From: Actinomycetaceae bacterium
GTDB lineage: Bacteria; Actinomycetota; Actinomycetes; Actinomycetales; Actinomycetaceae
Direction: 5' to 3'
NCBI GenBank assembly: GCA_030524055.1
Contig: JAUNHH010000004.1
Coordinates: 1 to 64,000, forward strand
Length of the DNA stretch: 64,000 nt
Notes under the pieces: generated by a model
Database searches by the model: none
What the model was told of the DNA's origin: nothing
Seen by the model: the letters and a program-made list of their open reading frames with translations, nothing else
Program-made: the position numbers and the translations under genes
Shown: positions 18,049 to 26,455 of the stretch, piece after piece
Layout: every line of letters begins with the position of its first letter
Numbering within the stretch: position 1 is the first letter of the stretch

Positions 18049-18945
18049 TTACAGACTGGGTGCATCGAAAGTATTGCAGGCGGAGAGTGAGCCTTGTTCT
18101 AAGCCCACCATGAGCCAGCGTTGACGCTGCTCGGCTGAACCGTGGGTCCACGTCTCGGGGTTTGAGGTGCCCTGGTAACGCTCTTGAATACGGTCATCGC
18201 CAATAGCTTCTGCGGTGGCCAGAGCGTCAGCAATCTGGTCTTGAGTGGGTTTAATGAGGAAGGGGACACCAGATTCTGGATCGACTGTGGTCGATGCCCA
18301 GTGCATCCACACCCCTGCGTAGCAATCGGCTTGGAGCTCGGTACGCACACCATCACCATCGGGGCCAGCTTCATGGGCATTATGGGCTTGGAAGGTGCCT
18401 TCGAGGTTTTGGATATGGTGTCCCCATTCATGAGCGACCACATATTCCTGCGCTAGTGGCGCATTCTGTGCGCCAAATTGGGATTCCATCTGCTCAAAGA
18501 AGCCCAAATCCATATAGACAGTGGAATCGGCTGGGCAATAGAAAGGCCCAGAAGCAGAGGTCGCTGAACCGCAGGCAGTATTCACACCATCAGTAAAGAT
18601 GACGAATTGGGCAGGGGAGTAGTCCACTGATCCTTGGCCGGGCAACTGTGCTTTCCATACCTCGTCAAGGGATTCGGCGGTCACCACCATGCGGCATTCC
18701 GTGTGCTGATTTGCTGCTGCCCCTGTGGTGCAGTGGGACAGGTCCGCACTGGGCGCTGCTGAGGTTTGTGGCGCAGAGGTGCTTGGGCCAACGAATTGGG
18801 TCAGGTCTACGCCGGTGTATTGGGAGATGAGGAAAACGGCGATGGCAACGAGGATCGATCCTCCGCCGAGTCCTCCGGCCATTCGGCCACCCCCACCGGA
18901 GCGGACCCGCCCAGAATCTGACTGGACTGACTCATTGAAACTCAT
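18049..18945 (-). CDS. Membrane-anchored neutral zinc metallopeptidase (YpfJ family)
   Basis: A 298-residue protein of the putative neutral zinc metallopeptidase family. A Gly-rich N-terminus is followed by one membrane helix (about 28-45, GGSILVAIAVFLISQYTG) and an outside catalytic domain with HEWGHH, an HEXXH zinc site, plus the later ELQADCYAGVW segment carrying the third ligand. Its start overlaps the tgt stop by 4 bp, so it is last in a transporter-tgt-peptidase operon; the functional link to queuosine is unclear. Substrates of this family are unknown. Confidence 0.83.
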   Translation of the reverse strand: MSFNESVQSDSGRVRSGGGGRMAGGLGGGSILVAIAVFLISQYTGVDLTQFVGPSTSAPQTSAAPSADLSHCTTGAAANQHTECRMVVTAESLDEVWKAQLPGQGSVDYSPAQFVIFTDGVNTACGSATSASGPFYCPADSTVYMDLGFFEQMESQFGAQNAPLAQEYVVAHEWGHHIQNLEGTFQAHNAHEAGPDGDGVRTELQADCYAGVWMHWASTTVDPESGVPFLIKPTQDQIADALATAEAIGDDRIQERYQGTSNPETWTHGSAEQRQRWLMVGLEQGSLSACNTFDAPSL

Positions 18946-20261
18946 GGGGTTCCTCCCCTTGTATGGCGAGCATGGAAACGTCCGAGCATCTCGGCGCGGA
19001 AATCCTCGAAATAATCACCGTCAATGGAGTCGCGAATGGCGTCAACCAATCGAATAGTGAACCACTCATTATGGATAGTGGTGAGAGTCGACGAGACAAT
19101 TTCCTTTGCCTTAAAGAGATGGTGGACATAGGCACGAGTGTAGTTGCTACACGTGTAACACCCACATCCATCAACGAGGGGCGTAAAGTCCCTTTTGAAG
19201 CGCGAATTCGTAATATTGAATCGGCCATCAGGAGAATAAATAGCCGCATTACGGGCAACTCGGGAAGGATTCACACAATCAAAAGTATCGGCCCCGGCCT
19301 CGACACCACGGAAAAGATCTTCCGGTTCGGAAATGCCTAAAAGGTGACGAGGGCGGTCTTCTCCGAGTTCTTCACACACCCAGGACACGATAGTGCCGAG
19401 ATTTTCTTTTTCTAATGCTCCGCCCACGCCAAAACCGTCAAAGCGGGTGCCTTCTTCATCCATATCTGCCATTGTGCGCGCAGCAAGGCGGCGAAGATCT
19501 TCATAATGAGCACCCTGAATAACGCCCCATAATTGCTGGTAAGGCTTGTGGGAGCGTTCAGCAGTGAGGCGTGCATGTTCGGCTAAGCACCGGCGTGCCC
19601 AGGCATGGGTGCGCTCTAGGGATTCTTCCTGATAGCTGCGTGGATGGAGGAGGGAAGTGAGCTCGTCAAAAGCGAACATAATATCGGAGCCCAATTGGTG
19701 TTGAATCCCCATTGAGACTTCCGGAGTAAAACGGTGATAGGAGCCATCAATATGGGATTGGAAAGTCACCGAGTCATTATCGACAACGGCGCGCGAGGCT
19801 TTAATGGCCTGTTTATGGAGTCGCTGATCATCAAGGCTGGTCTCGCCAGAAAATTGCTGGGAGAGGACCTTTTTAAACCCTGCGCCCAATGAGAGAACTT
19901 GGAATCCACCAGAATCTGTATAGGTCGGTCCATTCCAGGCCATAAAAGGTGCTAAACCGCCGGCCTCATCGACAATATCGGCACCTGGTTGCAAATAGAG
20001 GTGATAGGCATTAGCGAGAACAGCTTGCGCCCCGACCTCGCGAATTGTTGACGGCAGGACAGCTTTTACTGTTGCCTTTGTCCCCACGGGGATAAAGGCG
20101 GGGGTGCGAATAATCCCATGAGCAGTATGGAGAACCCCCGTGCGGCCAAGTCCTGGGCCACTGGCAAGTCGGGTGGTGATATCGAAACCGCGGTCACGCT
20201 CGGAGAGCTCGGGGCCAGTCGGAAATGGGGACGAGGGCGGACCAATCCAGTCGGCGCTCAT
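18942..20261 (-). CDS. tgt: tRNA-guanine(34) transglycosylase
   Basis: A 439-residue enzyme swapping guanine for a queuine precursor at wobble position 34 of GUN tRNAs. Seen are the base-binding TYTDSGGFQVLSLG, the nucleophile region FDCVNPSRVARNA (most homologues read MPTR where this has NPSR) and the zinc site CGCYTCSNYTRAYVHHLF. It is coupled by 4-bp overlaps to the YhhQ transporter upstream and the peptidase downstream. No queuosine synthesis gene is in the window, so the pair suggests import and salvage of precursor base. Confidence 0.92.
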   Translation of the reverse strand: MSADWIGPPSSPFPTGPELSERDRGFDITTRLASGPGLGRTGVLHTAHGIIRTPAFIPVGTKATVKAVLPSTIREVGAQAVLANAYHLYLQPGADIVDEAGGLAPFMAWNGPTYTDSGGFQVLSLGAGFKKVLSQQFSGETSLDDQRLHKQAIKASRAVVDNDSVTFQSHIDGSYHRFTPEVSMGIQHQLGSDIMFAFDELTSLLHPRSYQEESLERTHAWARRCLAEHARLTAERSHKPYQQLWGVIQGAHYEDLRRLAARTMADMDEEGTRFDGFGVGGALEKENLGTIVSWVCEELGEDRPRHLLGISEPEDLFRGVEAGADTFDCVNPSRVARNAAIYSPDGRFNITNSRFKRDFTPLVDGCGCYTCSNYTRAYVHHLFKAKEIVSSTLTTIHNEWFTIRLVDAIRDSIDGDYFEDFRAEMLGRFHARHTRGGTP

Positions 20262-20959
20262 AGCGCACCTTGAGTGAGTTTGCCGTCGGTTAAAGAAATG
20301 CCTTCGAGGCGGCGCACGCCAGAAATGACCTGATAGGTAATCGGCAGAAGAATAATCTCTACTGCGACTTTATAGACGTAACCCGTCACCACATAGTTAA
20401 GGAAATCTGCGGCAGGAATAACGCCTGCAAAGGCAATGGTGCAGAAAAGAATCGTATCGACGCCTTCACCAACCAGAGTGGAGCCTAAAAGGCGTGCCCA
20501 TAAATGGTTGGCCCCCCACCGCTGGCGAATCTTTACCAGGACCAGAGCGTTCACAAGTTGGCCGGCTAAAAAGCCAATGACTGAGGCGGCGACAATACGG
20601 GGGACAAAACCAAGAACGGCTTCAAAAGCTGCCTGATTTTCATAGCCCGGCCCAACGGGAGCCTGAGCGATAAGAAGGAAAGATAGAGAAGCGAGAATAG
20701 AGGCGGCAAAACCCATAAAAACGACGCGCCGTGCCCGGCCAAAACCATACACTTCTGCAAGAACATCGCCGAGAACGTAGGTCAGTGGGAAAAGGAGGGC
20801 GCCTCCATCAAAGACAAGATGGTAGGGGCCAAGATGGACAGCCGTAATTTTTGTTGCTGCGATATTAGAAATCAGCAGGAAGGCAACAAAAAGGACAGCG
20901 ATAACGTCGTATCCGCGTGGGTGGGTTACTGACCCCTGTTGTGGTGATGCGGTATTCAC
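20258..20959 (-). CDS. Queuosine precursor transporter (YhhQ/QPTR family)
   Basis: A 233-residue membrane protein with about six helices, for example DVIAVLFVAFLLISNIAATKI, FPLTYVLGDVLAEVYGFGRARRVVFMGF and GEGVDTILFCTIAFAGVI. The LTYVLGDVLAEVYG and GEGVDTI blocks are typical of the family importing preQ0, preQ1 or queuine. It starts at GTG 20959 with GAGGAGAA upstream and leads the operon with tgt. I looked upstream for a preQ1 riboswitch and saw none. Confidence 0.88.
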   Translation of the reverse strand: MNTASPQQGSVTHPRGYDVIAVLFVAFLLISNIAATKITAVHLGPYHLVFDGGALLFPLTYVLGDVLAEVYGFGRARRVVFMGFAASILASLSFLLIAQAPVGPGYENQAAFEAVLGFVPRIVAASVIGFLAGQLVNALVLVKIRQRWGANHLWARLLGSTLVGEGVDTILFCTIAFAGVIPAADFLNYVVTGYVYKVAVEIILLPITYQVISGVRRLEGISLTDGKLTQGAL

Positions 20960-21093
20960 AATTCTTCTCCTCAGTGGTATCTCCTCTATTGTCTCGCTCG
21001 ACGGTGGGGATATGCCACTTTCATTGAGCGCAGGGCGGTGGTGATGCCCACAGGCGGTGCGAGGGTGTGGCGTGGGCGCTTTAGACTTGGCCA

Positions 21094-22704
21094 GTGATTA
21101 CTGTCCAGAACTTTTCGCTCCGTATTGGAGCCCGGCCCCTCGTGACTGGCCTGAATTTCCGCCTCGATAAGGGAATGCGGATCGGGTTGGTGGGCCGTAA
21201 TGGGGCGGGAAAGACCACAACAATGCGTCTTCTTGCGGGCGAGCGGGACCACGGAGCAGCAGAGTTTGAGGGGACGATCTCCTCTAATGGGACAATCGGG
21301 TATTTGCCGCAGGACACGACGATTGGCGATCATACGCAGATTGCGCGGGACCGCATTATTTCTGTGCGCGGAATCGACACGATTATTGCGCGTATTCGCA
21401 AAGCAGAAAAAGAAATGTCCACCACTGAGGGTGACCGCCAGATTAAGGCAATGGAACGTTATGTGCGCCTTGATCAAGAATTCACCGCCGCTGGTGGCTG
21501 GGCCGCTAATGCGCAGGCAGCGCAGATTGCTGCGGCGCTGGGGTTGCCCGATCGCGTTCTTGAACAGCCTCTTGGGACCTTATCGGGCGGCCAGCGTAGG
21601 CGCGTGGAGTTAGCGAGGGTTCTTTTTTCTGAAGCGGATGTTCTTCTTCTGGATGAGCCCACTAATCACCTAGACCATGACTCCATTGAGTGGCTGCGTG
21701 ATTGGATTAAAACATTCCCCGGTGGCGTGATGGTGATTTCCCACGACGTGAAATTACTGGGAGAGACCGTCAATCAGGTCTTTTTCCTCGACGCCACGCG
21801 GGCACAGGTCGATATTTATCACCTGGGGTGGCACGCCTATTTAAAGGCGCGTGAAGAAGATGAGCGCAGGCGCCGCAAAGAACGCGCTATTGCGATGAAA
21901 AAGGCCGAGCAATTGCGGGCCCAAGGCGAGAAAATGCGGGCGAAAGCAACAAAAGCAGTGGCCGCCCAGCAAATGCTGCGTAGGGCCGATGAACTCATGG
22001 CTTCCCTTGGGGAAGAACGCATCCAAGAAAAAGTGGCGCGTTTGCGTTTTCCGGAGCCTGCTCCGTGTGGAAAAGTGCCTTTAAGTGCCCAGGGCCTGTC
22101 AAAATCTTATGGCTCGCTTGAGGTTTTTACGGGGGTCGATCTTGCCATTGATAAAGGCGCAAAAGTGGTGGTTTTGGGTCTTAATGGTGCTGGTAAAACC
22201 ACGCTTTTACGCCTTCTGGCTGGGATTGAAGAGGCGGATTTAGGTGAGGTGACCCCGGGCCACGGATTGCGGTTGGGATATTACGCGCAGGAGCATGAAA
22301 CCCTGGATTTAGGGGCGAGTGTTGAAGAGAATATGGCCGCTAATGCGCCGGGGTTAGATAGTACCCAGGTGCGTTCTGTCCTTGGCCAATTCCTTTTCAG
22401 TGGTGATGACGTCAATAAGCCTGCCCATGTGTTGTCCGGTGGGGAAAAGACTCGCCTCGCTTTAGCAACATTAGTGGTTTCTGGTGCGAATGTTCTTCTT
22501 CTTGACGAGCCAACAAATAACCTTGATCCGGCCTCGCGAGAAGAAATCCTCGAAGCTTTACGCACCTATGAAGGTGCCGTTGTATTGGTGACCCACGATC
22601 CGGGCGCTGTTGTGGCATTGAATCCAGATCGGGTCCTGATTTTGCCCGATGCGGATGAGGATTTGTGGGATGAGAGCTATCTCGATTTGGTGACGTTGAC
22701 CTAA
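21094..22704 (+). CDS. ABC-F family ATPase
   Basis: A 536-residue soluble protein with two ABC ATPase domains and no membrane segment: Walker A GRNGAGKTT and GLNGAGKTT, signatures LSGGQRRRVELARVLF and LSGGEKTRLALATLVV, and Walker B DVLLLDEPTNHLDHDS and NVLLLDEPTNNLDPAS. The charged linker (about 250-300, REEDERRRRKERAIAMKKAEQL) is the tRNA-interaction motif of ABC-F ribosome factors. It probably relieves stalled translation; antibiotic protection is possible but not shown. It begins at GTG 21094 and ends just before a motif-built bidirectional terminator. Confidence 0.88.
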   Translation: MITVQNFSLRIGARPLVTGLNFRLDKGMRIGLVGRNGAGKTTTMRLLAGERDHGAAEFEGTISSNGTIGYLPQDTTIGDHTQIARDRIISVRGIDTIIARIRKAEKEMSTTEGDRQIKAMERYVRLDQEFTAAGGWAANAQAAQIAAALGLPDRVLEQPLGTLSGGQRRRVELARVLFSEADVLLLDEPTNHLDHDSIEWLRDWIKTFPGGVMVISHDVKLLGETVNQVFFLDATRAQVDIYHLGWHAYLKAREEDERRRRKERAIAMKKAEQLRAQGEKMRAKATKAVAAQQMLRRADELMASLGEERIQEKVARLRFPEPAPCGKVPLSAQGLSKSYGSLEVFTGVDLAIDKGAKVVVLGLNGAGKTTLLRLLAGIEEADLGEVTPGHGLRLGYYAQEHETLDLGASVEENMAANAPGLDSTQVRSVLGQFLFSGDDVNKPAHVLSGGEKTRLALATLVVSGANVLLLDEPTNNLDPASREEILEALRTYEGAVVLVTHDPGAVVALNPDRVLILPDADEDLWDESYLDLVTLT

Positions 22705-22713
22705 ATGGAAAAA

Positions 22714-22751
22714 CCCCGTCCTCGTGAAAAGAAGAATTCACGAGGACGGGG
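22714..22751. terminator. Bidirectional terminator made of an inverted dispersed-motif pair
   Basis: Stem of 15 bp, CCCCGTCCTCGTGAA (22714-22728) with its exact complement at 22737-22751, and an 8-nt A/G-rich loop. Each arm holds a full motif core. It lies between the convergent ABC-F and GlnQ-like genes. Confidence 0.88.
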
Positions 22752-22772
22752 CTAGCTCCACGTTCAGGGCGA

Positions 22773-23576
22773 TTACAGGACTTTCGAGAAGAAATCCTGT
22801 GTGCGTGGCTGCTGCGGATTATCAATCACATCAGCGGGCGGACCCATTTCCACGACGACACCCTCATCCATAAAGACGACAGTGTCAGCCACTTCCCGGG
22901 CGAATCCGACTTCGTGGGTGACCACAACCATGGTCATTCCATCTGCCGCTAAATCCTTCATGACGCCAAGAACTTCGCCCACTAATTCGGGATCTAGAGC
23001 CGAGGTTGGCTCATCAAAGAGCATGAGTTCCGGGTCCATTGCTAAAGCGCGCGCAATAGCCACACGCTGCTGCTGGCCACCGGATAGTTCTGCCGGATAA
23101 TGATCGGCGCGATCAGCGAGTCCGACACGAGCCAGTAATTCTTCGGCTCGCTTTCGTGCCTTGTCTTTCGGCACCTTATTGACATGGATAGGTGCTTCCA
23201 TGACATTTTCCAGTGCCGTCTTATGAGGGAAGAGATTGAAGCGCTGGAAGACCATCCCAATATGGGAACGCTGTTCAGCGATTTTCTTATCGGGAAGCTC
23301 GTGGAGGATGGTTTTCCCGTCTTTTTCCTGTTCCCAATAACCCAGAAGTTCGCCCTCGATTTCAATGCGGCCCGCCGAAATAGCTTCCAACTGGTTGAGG
23401 CAACGCAAAAGGGTGGATTTACCGGAACCAGAGGGGCCAAGAATGACGCAGACTTCCCCAGAGGTAACCTCCAGATCAATCCCTTTGAGAACGTGGAGAT
23501 CGCCGAAGAATTTATGGACGCCGTCGACTTTCACCATAGGGGCAGAGGAATTCGTGGTGGATTGAGTATCGTTCAT
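22773..23576 (-). CDS. Polar amino-acid ABC transporter ATPase (GlnQ type)
   Basis: A 267-residue ATPase with Walker [10 protein letters not shown], signature [35 protein letters not shown] and H-loop [15 protein letters not shown], characteristic of GlnQ/HisP importers. A ~25-residue insert after the Q-loop region ([21 protein letters not shown]) is longer than in Escherichia coli GlnQ. The start overlaps the permease stop by 4 bp. With the permease and lipoprotein upstream it forms a complete importer. Confidence 0.92.
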   Translation of the reverse strand: MNDTQSTTNSSAPMVKVDGVHKFFGDLHVLKGIDLEVTSGEVCVILGPSGSGKSTLLRCLNQLEAISAGRIEIEGELLGYWEQEKDGKTILHELPDKKIAEQRSHIGMVFQRFNLFPHKTALENVMEAPIHVNKVPKDKARKRAEELLARVGLADRADHYPAELSGGQQQRVAIARALAMDPELMLFDEPTSALDPELVGEVLGVMKDLAADGMTMVVVTHEVGFAREVADTVVFMDEGVVVEMGPPADVIDNPQQPRTQDFFSKVL

Positions 23577-24514
23577 GGGGTCACATCCAAGAATTGGGTT
23601 GAAGAAGAGGGCCCGTCTTTTGCTGAGGAGGATGAGGAGTCTTTTTGTGTTCCCGTATTATCACGGCGTTCAAAGCCCCGGCCGAAATACTTCTCAATAC
23701 GAGACTGTACCCACATTAAAATGGTGGTAATGACGAGATACCAAATAGCCGCAGCAATAAGGAGAGGCACAGGTTTGAAAAGGTCCTGACCACGATCGCT
23801 GGCGATAAAGGTGAGTTCCAGAGTAAAGGGGATTGCTGAGACCAGTGAGGTCGTTTTCAGCATGGAGATTGTTTCATTGCCGAGTGGTGGAACAATCACC
23901 CGCATTGCCTGGGGGAGGATAATCCGAGAGAAAATGAGGGAACGTGGCATTCCCAGTGCTGTCGCGGCTTCCCACTGGCCTTTATCAACCGAGAGAATCC
24001 CCGCACGCATAATTTCTGCCAGATACGCCCCCTCATTCAGGCTGAGTCCCACACAGGCCATCCAAAAGGGGGTAAACCACACTTGTGTTTCAGCAGTAAA
24101 CACCGGGGGAAGGAAAGGGAGACCAATAACTGTTTGAGGGTAAAGGACGGGGATAAGTGACCAAAAGATGAGCTGGGTGTAAACAGGAGTCCCACGGAAA
24201 AACCAAATATAAGCGGTAGCAACCCCGCGCAGAACCGGGTTAATGGACTGACGCATCAGTGCCATGGCAATAGCCAGGGCAGTACCGCCCACCATAGCGA
24301 CAACGGTGAGAATAATGGTAAATGCTACCGCGGAAAGGAATGTCCGGGTGAATAGCCATTGGAAGGCAAAACCCCATTCATATGTCGGGTTGGTGGCGAG
24401 TGAATAGAGGAGGAGGGCGCCTAAAAGGAAGACAACAACTGCTGAGATAATGCGTCCTGGCCGCGGGGCAGGGCGAGCATTAATCAGCTTAATCCCATCT
24501 TTTACGTGTTGCAT
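23573..24514 (-). CDS. Amino-acid ABC transporter permease (HisM/GlnP type)
   Basis: A 313-residue inner-membrane permease. After a hydrophobic N-terminal helix it has the HisMQ fold, including [37 protein letters not shown] and the EAA loop [22 protein letters not shown], which docks onto the ATPase. A Ser-rich cytoplasmic tail ([15 protein letters not shown]) is an unusual addition. It probably works as a homodimer because only one permease gene is present. Confidence 0.92.
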   Translation of the reverse strand: MQHVKDGIKLINARPAPRPGRIISAVVVFLLGALLLYSLATNPTYEWGFAFQWLFTRTFLSAVAFTIILTVVAMVGGTALAIAMALMRQSINPVLRGVATAYIWFFRGTPVYTQLIFWSLIPVLYPQTVIGLPFLPPVFTAETQVWFTPFWMACVGLSLNEGAYLAEIMRAGILSVDKGQWEAATALGMPRSLIFSRIILPQAMRVIVPPLGNETISMLKTTSLVSAIPFTLELTFIASDRGQDLFKPVPLLIAAAIWYLVITTILMWVQSRIEKYFGRGFERRDNTGTQKDSSSSSAKDGPSSSTQFLDVTP

Positions 24515-24573
24515 ATGGAGTCCTTGAAATCGGCCTATCTCTCTAGTGGTGAGAGCAGGGAAGAAAAAGTGAC

Positions 24574-25512
24574 TTACTGAGTGGGGTCAAGTTCGGCCCG
24601 AGAAAGGCCAGCTTGTTCCGCACCGTAGTTATCAAGAATGTCAGTGAGGATGCCTTTATCCATAAGGTGCTGCATAGCTGCTTGCACCGCTTTGGCGAGC
24701 TGCTCGTCTTCTTTGGATACAGTAATTCCCTGTGGGGCTGATTCAATGACTTCGCCAACTTGTTCCATCTGTCCCTGAGATTTCTCTACGGCAAAACCGA
24801 CCACTGTTGAGTCAGCAAAAGTTGCATCGTATTGGCGGCCAATCACTTTAGTGGCAATATCGGTTTGAAGGTCGTGGGGCATAATCTCGATTTTGGCTTT
24901 ACCTGCCTTCACGCATTTTTCAGATTCTGCTGCCGCATAGTCTTGCTGGTAGGTGCCGGTTTGGACGCCAATGGTGGAGCCGCAAAGATCATTAGGATTG
25001 AATTTCCCTGGGTTGCCTTTCGCAACGGCAAAGGAAGAGCCCACCTGCACATAGGAGATCATGTGGACCTGGGCGAGGCGTTCATTGGTAATGGTGAAGG
25101 AGGAGGCACCAACGTCAAATTTCGTGCCGAGCGCGGGCAAGATGGTCGGGAACTCAGCGTGACTGGTTTGCCCCTTTTCTAGGCCCATGACTTTGGCAAG
25201 GGCATTGACAATATCAATGTCATATCCAACCGGGGTCTGTCCATCAGAAGCGCGGAATTCGCCGGGTGCATACTCTGTGGAGGCTCCATTGCGAAGAATG
25301 CCTCGTTCCTTGACTGATGCGGGCACCATTGCAGCGATTTCTGGGACGGTTTCAATGCTGGAGGTGTCAAAGGGTTCTGGTGCACTCATTGACACTGCGC
25401 CTGACTGGGACTGGCCATTAGCAACCAGCGATGGTGGCACTGGATCATCGCATCCAGCGACCATTAAGGTTGCTGCGCCCAGGAAGGCAATAGTGGTGGC
25501 AAGCCTGCGCAT
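24574..25512 (-). CDS. Amino-acid ABC transporter substrate-binding lipoprotein
   Basis: A 312-residue SBP of the family 3 type. The N-terminus MRRLATTIAFLGAATLMVAGC is a lipoprotein signal peptide with lipobox VAGC, so I start at ATG 25512, not at the ATG at 25578 that would precede the signal. The body carries VGYDIDIVNALAKVMG and FDVGASSFTITNERL, typical of polar amino-acid binders. It leads the importer operon and is preceded by three phased ATGCAT boxes. The exact substrate cannot be read from sequence. Confidence 0.9.
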   Translation of the reverse strand: MRRLATTIAFLGAATLMVAGCDDPVPPSLVANGQSQSGAVSMSAPEPFDTSSIETVPEIAAMVPASVKERGILRNGASTEYAPGEFRASDGQTPVGYDIDIVNALAKVMGLEKGQTSHAEFPTILPALGTKFDVGASSFTITNERLAQVHMISYVQVGSSFAVAKGNPGKFNPNDLCGSTIGVQTGTYQQDYAAAESEKCVKAGKAKIEIMPHDLQTDIATKVIGRQYDATFADSTVVGFAVEKSQGQMEQVGEVIESAPQGITVSKEDEQLAKAVQAAMQHLMDKGILTDILDNYGAEQAGLSRAELDPTQ

Positions 25513-25552
25513 AGCTGGTGGCCTCTCAGTTGTAGGAATGACTCCCACCATT

Positions 25553-25578
25553 ATGCATGGTAATGCATAAGTATGCAT
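25553..25578. promoter_or_regulatory. Three ATGCAT boxes at 10-bp spacing upstream of the amino-acid importer
   Basis: The self-complementary hexamer ATGCAT occurs at 25553, 25563 and 25573, one helical turn apart, 41-66 bp before the lipoprotein start. On the minus strand a -10-like CATAAT (25555-25550) overlaps the nearest box. This looks like an operator that phased dimers bind on one DNA face. The regulator is unknown. Confidence 0.55.
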
Positions 25579-25597
25579 ATGCCTGTCTCAGGATATG

Positions 25598-25633
25598 GCT
25601 CTGCCCCAAGACTTTCTCGTCTTGGGGCAGAGC
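25598..25633 (-). terminator. Strong hairpin downstream of the DUF4191 gene
   Basis: Perfect 15-bp stem GCTCTGCCCCAAGAC/GTCTTGGGGCAGAGC with a 6-nt loop, 24 bp beyond the DUF4191 stop. There is no U-run on either strand, so it may be an intrinsic terminator of weak type or an RNA-protecting stem. Confidence 0.6.
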
Positions 25634-25656
25634 GTAGGGCTGGAAAAAATGCGGTT

Positions 25657-26352
25657 TTACTTCCCGCGCAATGCGCGTCGACTGGGTCTCGCGCGAGTGG
25701 GGTCAATGCCCTTAGGAATTGGCAGAGCGGTTGATGATAGCGCCGCCAAACGTGCTGAAACGGCAGGAACTTCTTCCCTCGTGAGCACCTTTTTCAGTTT
25801 ACGGAGGCGCGATTCCAGTTCTGCCAAGGGAATTTGCCCCTCATCGTGACCCACCTGGATGGTGTGGATCGGGACATTTTTCATGACCCGAGAGATCTTC
25901 CGGCGTTCGGTGTCGAGAATTCCTTTAGCTCGCGAGGCGGGGCCTTCGGAGATGAGGACTACGCCAGGGCGGCCAATAATCCGCCACACAAGATCCTGAT
26001 CGCGGGTCACATGCTGTGGCTGGTCGGACACGATCCACCCAGATCTAATCTGAGAGACGACGGCATAAACGGCTCCGGTTGTGCCATCAACTTGGGTGTA
26101 CATTGCCCGGCGGACAAAGAAGGAAAGGAGTGTAATGGCGGCCAAAAGCCCAGCCATTACGCCAAAGAGGCCCCACAGAATCCAGTTCTGATCCGTCAGT
26201 GCGGCAATAAGGATCGATAGTGCCAGGACGACAAGGGCGAGACCGCCCATCGCCCACCCGATCCAGGAGTAGGTACGCGCAGTAATGGTGTAAGCGTCCT
26301 TCAGGTTGTGATACCAGCGGCGCTTTTTCGGGGGTGAGGTGTTCTCGCTCAT
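25657..26352 (-). CDS. DUF4191 family membrane protein
   Basis: A 231-residue actinobacterial protein. A basic N-terminus (PPKKRRWYHNLKDAYTITAR) precedes two membrane helices, about 34-56 (GWAMGGLALVVLALSILIAAL) and 62-82 (GLFGVMAGLLAAITLLSFFV), then a soluble domain ending in a basic stretch. In many actinobacteria it lies beside lipA; here lipA is absent and the gene stands alone. Function unknown. Confidence 0.82.
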   Translation of the reverse strand: MSENTSPPKKRRWYHNLKDAYTITARTYSWIGWAMGGLALVVLALSILIAALTDQNWILWGLFGVMAGLLAAITLLSFFVRRAMYTQVDGTTGAVYAVVSQIRSGWIVSDQPQHVTRDQDLVWRIIGRPGVVLISEGPASRAKGILDTERRKISRVMKNVPIHTIQVGHDEGQIPLAELESRLRKLKKVLTREEVPAVSARLAALSSTALPIPKGIDPTRARPSRRALRGK

Positions 26353-26455
26353 GACCTTCCTATCCTAGCGGCCTTTGACAGTGCCTCGGTCAAAAGTTAT
26401 CCACAGGCAGAATTTAGGGCTTGCGTCACGTGTTTCATAGGAGGAAAATATATCC

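Noticed and set aside
20960-21093. preQ1 riboswitch ahead of the YhhQ-Tgt operon
   Set aside because: I looked for the short stem with A-rich tail and saw no match.
26397-26405. Perfect DnaA box TTATCCACA
   Set aside because: A single box 51 bp before the pseudokinase gene, with no cluster, AT-rich unwinding element or dnaA/dnaN nearby; not an origin.
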